The translations under genes and the position numbers were made by a program. DNA of 49,656 nt, from the NCBI GenBank assembly GCA_036734105.1, contig DAIMZH010000021.1, positions 1 through 49,656 on the forward strand, in the 5' to 3' direction. Source of the stretch: Azoarcus_F sp036734105 (GTDB lineage Bacteria; Pseudomonadota; Gammaproteobacteria; Burkholderiales; Rhodocyclaceae). The notes beneath the pieces were generated by a model. It was not told the origin of the DNA and did no database searches. It worked only from the letters and a program-made list of their open reading frames with translations. The stretch's first letter is position 1, and each line of letters begins with the position of its first letter. Of the stretch, positions 43,071-49,656 are shown in pieces.

Positions 43071-43379
43071 TTACCCGGCAGGGTCTTGCTCGAAGTAGCC
43101 AGCCTCACGCTGGCTGCGCAACGCCAGCACGAACACCGCATCAATCTCAGGCACATAGCGATACAAGGCTAAATACCCATGTGAGCGACGGCCTATCACC
43201 AGTTCGCGTTTGGCATTCGCCACCAGACGACCGATCAACGGGTTCTGCCCCAGAACTTCCAAGGCAGCAATGATCTCGCCAATACGCTGCCCAGGATTTT
43301 CCACCTCGTAGTTGCTCAGATGACCCAGTATGCGATCAAAATCTTCTTTAACCTCCGGTGCCAACTCGATGCGGGCCAC
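43071..43379 (-). CDS. ParE/RelE-type toxin
   Basis: A 102-residue toxin of the RelE/ParE superfamily. It starts with a GTG at 43379 (MARIELAPEVKEDFDRILGHL), two bases after the antitoxin stop. The frame is open further upstream but inside the antitoxin gene. Family features are the helical N-terminus, LGQNPLIGRLV, RELVIGRRSHGYLALYRY and the final strand VFVLALRSQREAGY. ParE members poison gyrase and RelE members cleave mRNA; the sequence does not decide between these. Confidence 0.88.
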   Translation of the reverse strand: MARIELAPEVKEDFDRILGHLSNYEVENPGQRIGEIIAALEVLGQNPLIGRLVANAKRELVIGRRSHGYLALYRYVPEIDAVFVLALRSQREAGYFEQDPAG

Positions 43380-43381
43380 CT

Positions 43382-43666
43382 TCAGCCCGCCAGCTTGCGC
43401 GCAACGGGGCGTTTCGCTGCCTTGCCGGCCATGTGCGCTTCCAGATAGCCGCGCATTTCCTGCCACGGGATGGTCTTGCCGGTTGCCACAATGCGGGCAT
43501 AGCGAGTTTCCGCTACCGAATCGAAATCAGCACGACGTTCCGCTTGCTCGGTCTTCTCGGCGATCGCTTCGAGGATGAAGCCGTGAGCCGTTGTTCCGGC
43601 GTGCTTTGCAGCAGTTGCGACTCGAGCTTTTAGATCGTCCGGCAGGCGGATGGTGGTCGTGGACAT
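43382..43666 (-). CDS. ParD-like ribbon-helix-helix antitoxin
   Basis: A 94-residue antitoxin. The N-terminal MSTTTIRLPDDLKARVATAAKHAGTTAHGFILEAIAEKTEQAE is a typical ribbon-helix-helix domain. The tail RYARIVATGKTIPWQEMRGYLEAHMAG should bind the toxin. The ATG at 43666 is the first start with family character; the frame continues upstream through the tRNA region. Toxin follows antitoxin at two bases. Confidence 0.9.
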   Translation of the reverse strand: MSTTTIRLPDDLKARVATAAKHAGTTAHGFILEAIAEKTEQAERRADFDSVAETRYARIVATGKTIPWQEMRGYLEAHMAGKAAKRPVARKLAG

Positions 43667-43699
43667 GTCAAACTCCAAACAATTTGTTGTAAGGCAATG

Positions 43700-43715
43700 T
43701 AGCACACGCGTGCTA
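43700..43715 (-). promoter_or_regulatory. Inverted repeat, likely operator of the ParD/ParE-type module
   Basis: TAGCAC (43700-43705) and GTGCTA (43710-43715) are perfect inverted arms around ACGC, 34 bases upstream of the antitoxin ATG and overlapping its promoter region. Ribbon-helix-helix antitoxins commonly bind such short palindromes. Confidence 0.5.
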
Positions 43716-43868
43716 TATTGCACAAACTGTGAGTCTGTATAGGTCTGAGTCGGCGAAACTAAGCATCCAGACAGAGGCGTTCCGGAAGCTGCGCATAGAC
43801 TTCGCACTTCGGCCAGCCGAGCATTTGAGCAGTGGCAACCCGAGCTCTTGTGCTGACCCCGTAAACGC

Positions 43869-43894
43869 AAAAATGCCACCCTTGAGGATGGCAT
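43869..43894 (-). terminator. Terminator of the tRNA-Asn transcript
   Basis: On the minus strand ATGCCATCC pairs with GGGTGGCAT (9 bp including one G-U) around loop TCAA, followed by five T residues. It lies 15 bases beyond the 3' CCA of the first tRNA and so ends the tandem tRNA transcript. Confidence 0.85.
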
Positions 43895-43908
43895 CAATGC
43901 TTGCTTCC

Positions 43909-43984
43909 TGGCTCCCCGAGCTGGGCTCGAACCAGCGACAAACGGATTAACAGTCCGTTGCTCTACCAACTGAGCTATCGGGGA
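43909..43984 (-). tRNA. tRNA-Asn(GTT), copy proximal to terminator
   Basis: A 76-base cloverleaf with encoded CCA. Acceptor stem TCCCCGA/TCGGGGA, D-arm with AGCTCAGTTGGTAGAGC, anticodon loop CTGTTAA with anticodon GTT, T-arm CTGGTTCGAGCCCAG. No intron or missing element. Confidence 0.97.
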
Positions 43985-44023
43985 ATAACTGAGCGGTGTT
44001 CGCTAATGACGAAAACCTGTATT

Positions 44024-44099
44024 TGGCTCCTCGAGCTGGGCTCGAACCAGCGACAAACGGATTAACAGTCCGTTGCTCTACCAACTGAGCTATCGAGGA
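44024..44099 (-). tRNA. tRNA-Asn(GTT), promoter-proximal copy
   Basis: A 76-base cloverleaf with encoded CCA, identical to its neighbour except for one base pair in the acceptor stem: TCCTCGA/TCGAGGA, a C-G to T-A exchange on both sides. Anticodon GTT. The two genes are 39 bases apart and share the terminator at 43869-43894. Confidence 0.97.
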
Positions 44100-44153
44100 A
44101 TAAGCCGCGCATTATAGTGACCGCGCGGCTTTGGGTCAATGCTTGATAGCGCT

Positions 44154-45362
44154 TTAATTGCGAATGACCGACGCGATGGCTTTGGCAACGTAGTCGATGT
44201 TGCGGCTGTTCAATGCGGCCAGGCAGATGCGACCGGTGGAGACTGCGTAGATGCCGAAGTCGTCGCGCAGCGCGTCGACTTGGGCAACAGTGAGGCCGGT
44301 GTAGGAGAACATGCCACGCTGGTCGGTTACAAACGAGAAGTCCTGCGCGGCGCCTTCGGATGCGAGTTTGCTGACCAGGCTGGCGCGCATGTCGCGGATG
44401 CGGTCGCGCATGCCAGCGAGCTCGTCTTCCCACATCTGGCGCAGCTCGGGTGAGTTCAGCACTGCGGAGACGATAGCGCCGCCGTGGATGGGCGGGTTGG
44501 AGTAGTTGGTGCGGATGACGCGCTTGAGCTGGGACAGCACCCGGGCAGCTTCTTGCTTGCTGTCGGTGATGATGGACAGCGCGCCAACACGCTCGCCATA
44601 CAGCGAGAATGACTTGGAGAAGGAACTGGAGACGAAGAACTGCAGGCCGCTGTTGCCAAACAGGCGAACCGCTGCGGAGTCGGGTTCGATGCCGTCGGCA
44701 AAGCCCTGGTAGGCGATGTCCAGGAAGGGGACGAGGGCGCGTTCGCGGCAGGCTTCGACTACGTCACCCCATTGCGATTCGGTGATGTCGGCACCGGTGG
44801 GGTTGTGGCAGCAGGCGTGCAGCACAACGATTGAGCCAGCAGGCAGGGCGAGCAGGGCGCCCTTCATGGCGGTGAAGTCTACGCCACGGGTGGTGGCATC
44901 GTAGTAGGGGTAGTTTTCGACCGGGAAGCCGGCGCTCTGGAAAAGGGCGCGGTGGTTTTCCCAGCTTGGGTCAGAGATGTAGACCGTGGCTTGCGGGCTG
45001 AGTTGCTTGAGGAAGTCGGCGCCGATCTTGAGTGCGCCGGTGCCGCCCAGCGCCTGTGCGGTGACGATCTTGCCATCGGTGATGAGGTCAGCGTCGTTGC
45101 CGAACAGCAGGTGTTGTACCGCGCTGTTGTAGGCAGCCGGGCCTTCGATGGGCTGATAGCCTCGCGGCGGGGCTGCCTCAAGGCGGGTTTTTTCGGCGCT
45201 GCGCACTGCGGCCAGCAGCGGAATCTTGCCGTTGTCGTCGTAATACACGCCGACGCCTAGGTTGACCTTTTCGGCGCGGGGGTCGGCGGCAAAGCCTTCG
45301 TTGAGACCAAGAATCGGGTCGCGGGGGGCCATTTCGACGTTGGCGAAGATCGAGGCAGACAT
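44154..45362 (-). CDS. Aspartate/aromatic amino acid aminotransferase
   Basis: A 402-residue PLP aminotransferase of the AspC/TyrB group (class I, subgroup Ib). The start MSASIFANVEMAPRDPILGLNEGFAADPRAEKVNLGVGVYYDDNG is typical. LHACCHNPTGADIT carries the cofactor-contact Asn. The Schiff-base lysine is in SSSFSKSFSLYGERVG, and the substrate-binding Arg is in TGRICLAALN. AspC (oxaloacetate) and TyrB (aromatic keto acids) cannot be told apart by eye, so no symbol is given. It is divergent from uvrB across 160 bases, an order I recall from other betaproteobacteria. Confidence 0.93.
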   Translation of the reverse strand: MSASIFANVEMAPRDPILGLNEGFAADPRAEKVNLGVGVYYDDNGKIPLLAAVRSAEKTRLEAAPPRGYQPIEGPAAYNSAVQHLLFGNDADLITDGKIVTAQALGGTGALKIGADFLKQLSPQATVYISDPSWENHRALFQSAGFPVENYPYYDATTRGVDFTAMKGALLALPAGSIVVLHACCHNPTGADITESQWGDVVEACRERALVPFLDIAYQGFADGIEPDSAAVRLFGNSGLQFFVSSSFSKSFSLYGERVGALSIITDSKQEAARVLSQLKRVIRTNYSNPPIHGGAIVSAVLNSPELRQMWEDELAGMRDRIRDMRASLVSKLASEGAAQDFSFVTDQRGMFSYTGLTVAQVDALRDDFGIYAVSTGRICLAALNSRNIDYVAKAIASVIRN

Positions 45363-45522
45363 GAGAGCTCCAGAGGTGACGGTGTCAGTAGCGGGAACCC
45401 GCTTACGCCCCTTGAGTCAATCTGACCACGCCTTGACTGGCGTTTTGGGGAATAATCGGGTGTTCGGCCGGTTGCTTCCACGAGTGTGGGTGTGACCAGC
45501 CAAAACAACAGGAAATTCTAGC

Positions 45523-47595
<2,073 letters not shown>

Positions 47596-47615
47596 GCGTT
47601 CGGGAGGAGACGACG

Positions 47616-48119
47616 ATGAGTGACGACAAGAGCCGTATTCTTTTTGTTTGTACCGGTAACATCTGCCGTTCACCCACGGCAGAGGCTGTGGCCAGGCAGT
47701 TGTTGAAAAAAGCCGGCCTGGCTGATGAGGTGGAGGTGGAGTCCGCCGGCATCCAGGGTTATCATGCTGGCGACACCCCTGATCTGAGAAGCCGTCAGGC
47801 TGCCGCGCGGCGTGGCTACGACTTGTCCGGCAAAGTTGCGCGCAAGCTGGAGCTGGCAGACTTTCAGCGTTTTGATCTGCTGCTGGCCATGGATGCTTCG
47901 CACCTTGAGTACATGCACAAGATCTGCCCTGAGCCCTACCGTCACAAGCTGTCCTTGTTCATGCGTTTTGCGCCAGATGCCCAGAGAGACGAGGTGCCCG
48001 ACCCCTACTATGGCGGCGAGGCTGGCTTTGATGCAGTGCTTAACTATTGCGAACAAGGCGTGGCAGGCATAATCGATTTACTTGTTGCCGCGAGAGCGGA
48101 ATCCGAAAAACCCGACTGA
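47616..48119 (+). CDS. Low-molecular-weight protein-tyrosine phosphatase
   Basis: A 167-residue phosphatase of the LMW-PTP family. The P-loop FVCTGNICRSPTAEA (C-x5-R) is at residues about 9-23. The general-acid loop is EVPDPYYGGEAGFD. Roles of relatives range from exopolysaccharide control (Wzb-type) to stress and arsenate handling, and nothing here selects one. GGAGGAG precedes the ATG. It starts 20 bases after uvrB and 12 bases before the hemerythrin gene, so the three are probably co-transcribed. Confidence 0.94.
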   Translation: MSDDKSRILFVCTGNICRSPTAEAVARQLLKKAGLADEVEVESAGIQGYHAGDTPDLRSRQAAARRGYDLSGKVARKLELADFQRFDLLLAMDASHLEYMHKICPEPYRHKLSLFMRFAPDAQRDEVPDPYYGGEAGFDAVLNYCEQGVAGIIDLLVAARAESEKPD

Positions 48120-48131
48120 ATCAGGACGTAA

Positions 48132-48569
48132 ATGCCGTTATTCTGGAAGCAGCAACTGGCTGTGGGCCATGAGGTCATCGACAACGATCACCGCTATCTG
48201 GTTTTATTGATCAACACTGTTGAACTTGTTCTCCGGGTGCCGGGCAATCGGCACTATATCCTGGATGCATTTGATGCGCTTCAGGACTATGCGAAGGCGC
48301 ACTTTGAACGCGAGGAGCGTCTTCAGATCGCCGCGCGTTACCCCTATTACGACCAGCACAAGCTGGAGCATCAATCTTTGCTGGATCAACTCGCCGATCT
48401 ACGCAGCAAGGTCGAGCTGGACTTGCTGGGTGATGACTCAGACAACGCAGTCGCCGAGAAGGATGGCGACGAAATCACCGACTTTTTGCGTAGCTGGCTG
48501 GTTGAGCACGTCGTCGGGCAAGATCTCAAGATGAGGCAGTTTCTGACGCCAAAGAAGGTGTTGCGCTGA
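48132..48569 (+). CDS. Bacteriohemerythrin
   Basis: A 145-residue single-domain hemerythrin, a non-heme di-iron O2-binding protein. All seven ligands are present in order: His13 (VGHEVIDNDH), His57 and Glu61 (HFEREE), His76 and His80 (HKLEH), His126 and Asp131 (HVVGQD). There is no signal peptide, so it is cytoplasmic. Likely roles are O2 sensing, storage or delivery in a microaerobic or aerotactic bacterium. Confidence 0.94.
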   Translation: MPLFWKQQLAVGHEVIDNDHRYLVLLINTVELVLRVPGNRHYILDAFDALQDYAKAHFEREERLQIAARYPYYDQHKLEHQSLLDQLADLRSKVELDLLGDDSDNAVAEKDGDEITDFLRSWLVEHVVGQDLKMRQFLTPKKVLR

Positions 48570-48600
48570 ATATGATCTTCCGGGCGGGGTCAATATCCTC

Positions 48601-48762
48601 AAGGACAACGACCCTCAGAGCCTCACGTTGACCCGCAAGATCATCCTGAACATGCTGAAAAGCGACACGAAATGACCCAAGGCCAGATTCAAGGGACGTC
48701 GCGAAACGCCAGGCTGAGATGACGATGAGCGGGCGCGGGTTCTGACAATTACATCGTTGTGA
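48601..48762 (+). pseudogene. ISAs1-type transposase C-terminal remnant
   Basis: Reading frame 48601-48762 gives DPQSLTLTRKIILNMLKSDTK, a TGA at 48673, KARFKGRRETPG, a second TGA at 48715, then DDDERARVLT. This matches the layout of ISAs1/IS4-like transposase ends (R-K-I-x-LN-LL-D-T, K-GRR-AGWDDDY-x-VL). Only the last 50 or so residues survive and they contain two stops. Inverted repeats were not found. Confidence 0.6.
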
Positions 48763-48853
48763 TGCATAAGTGTTTTGGTCTTTGGGGGTGTTATGGCTTG
48801 CCCCAATCTGCTTCACTCATGTGTTGGCGAGCGTAGCGTTCCGGCCAGCGCCA

Positions 48854-49389
48854 TCACGCAGCCTCCTCGCGCGGGGTCTCCATCACCCGGATAGCGCTGG
48901 CATCAATCCACACTCTTCCGCCATCTTCCCGTTCGAAGCAGGCCAGATGGGTCAACGGATACGGCAGGCCAGCCTCTCGGGTAGCGGTATCATCGACCAC
49001 CCCGACCAGACGCAGGCCGACATACGTTCTTCCGTCCTTGAGACGCACCAAGACAGCGCCAGGCATGTCGAAGTCAAGCAGCTTCCGGACGATGAGTCCA
49101 GATTTCTCTTGCTGGGGGTTCGGTCATGTAAAGCGCGCTCAATCTTGGCGGCAGACCAGCCTTTGCGCCTATAGGTTTCACGCAGGCGTTCGGTCGTCTT
49201 ATCGACACTTGGTTTCGCTTCGCCGGGTAGCGCATACAGACCGCAGGCACACCCACCCGATGAAATCTCAAAACACTGCCATCCATTGGGAAAGCCATCA
49301 GCCTGACTGGCGCGGATATGCAGCCAACCCCATTCAGATGAAGGCAGGGGCATAGCAGGTGGAACAGCCAGCGTCAGAATCCAGCACAT
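48854..49389 (-). pseudogene. Frameshifted hypothetical gene
   Basis: Two frames join into one protein. Upstream (from 49389) the frame reads LPSSEWGWLHIRASQADG, CGLYALPGEAKPSVDKTTERL and RRKGWSAAKIERALHDRTP. At the C5 run (49114-49118, G on the plus strand) it shifts. The other frame continues QQEKSGLIVRKLLDFDMPGAVLVRLKDGRTYVGLRLVGVVDD and ends at 48854. One extra C restores a continuous product of about 178 residues. No family is recognised. A real frameshift and a homopolymer sequencing error cannot be separated here. Confidence 0.65.
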
Positions 49390-49468
49390 ATGTCGATCAT
49401 CCCTTGATCAAGGCAATCAGTATCACCGGCAGCCGCTAGTCATGTTCTTCATTTCCCTGCTGCCACAG

Positions 49469-49656
49469 TCACGGCTGCACTCGAAACGCTAATTGTGCCG
49501 TTGCATTGGCGCTCTGGCGGCGCGGTGTTCGGGTGAAGAAGTCGTCGGACGGCACACTATCTGCAGTAGCGGGCAATATCGCTAGAAACTTGCCAGCCAA
49601 ACCATCTTCTGCATCCTCACGGGTCTGCCACATCGCCAGGAACTGCGCTTGACTGT
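49469..49656 (-). CDS. 3' end of an unknown gene cut by the window
   Basis: The minus strand is open from the right edge to a TGA at 49469-49471: 61 codons reading SQAQFLAMWQTREDAEDGLAGKF, LAILPATADSVPSDDFFTRTP and AQLAFRVQP. Codon use looks coding. The start lies outside the window and no family is recognised. Confidence 0.5.
   Translation of the reverse strand, partial: SQAQFLAMWQTREDAEDGLAGKFLAILPATADSVPSDDFFTRTPRRQSANATAQLAFRVQP

Noticed and set aside
41600..44110. Attachment-site duplication of the tRNA-Asn 3' end
   Set aside because: No second copy of the tRNA 3' sequence was found in the neighbouring accessory stretch, other than the two full tRNA genes.

Overview
The window looks like chromosome of a high-GC betaproteobacterium, most likely from the Rhodocyclales/Zoogloea-Thauera-Azoarcus neighbourhood. 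This is inferred from gene content: a PEP-CTERM surface protein with a sigma-54 promoter, an aspC/tyrB gene divergent from uvrB, a GG-ended MoaA, a class 2 ArgC, and high GC3 in all housekeeping genes. It is not proven by a marker gene. No rRNA and no CRISPR array were seen.

Left part (1-8.7 kb): a TonB-dependent siderophore receptor runs off the left edge behind a Fur-like box. Next to it is a translationally coupled MacA-MacB-outer membrane factor operon on the same strand. Together they suggest a siderophore or small-molecule export/uptake locus. An M20 amidohydrolase follows on the other strand.

Housekeeping block (8.7-24 kb): an FtsX/YbbP-type permease, RmuC, MoaA, a Lon-like AAA protease with a small conserved partner, ArgC, an alpha/beta hydrolase, a GGDEF-EAL c-di-GMP enzyme coupled to a GspG-like pseudopilin whose leader lacks a start codon, a ParA/MobD-like ATPase and a CopD-like membrane protein. 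The AT-rich gap before argC holds a candidate minus-strand small RNA with two anti-Shine-Dalgarno motifs and a strong terminator.

Accessory surface block (24-39 kb): a 2230-residue secreted repeat protein ends in a PEP-CTERM sorting signal and is preceded by a consensus sigma-54 promoter. Converging on it is an uncharacterised operon: a Tat lipoprotein N-terminus, then, after an in-frame TAG, about 990 more codons in the same frame, then a coupled 1237-residue protein. I do not recognise these proteins. This operon is the best candidate for an undescribed system in the window.

Right part (39-49.7 kb): an ArsR repressor and ArsP-type permease share a duplicated operator motif. A decayed dioxygenase-like gene is cut by a DUF1778-GNAT toxin-antitoxin pair, and a second (ParD/ParE-type) pair lies just downstream of two tandem tRNA-Asn genes. 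Then come the aspartate/aromatic aminotransferase, divergent uvrB, a low-molecular-weight tyrosine phosphatase and a bacteriohemerythrin. The right edge is degraded: an ISAs1-type transposase remnant, a frameshifted gene and a gene cut by the window end.
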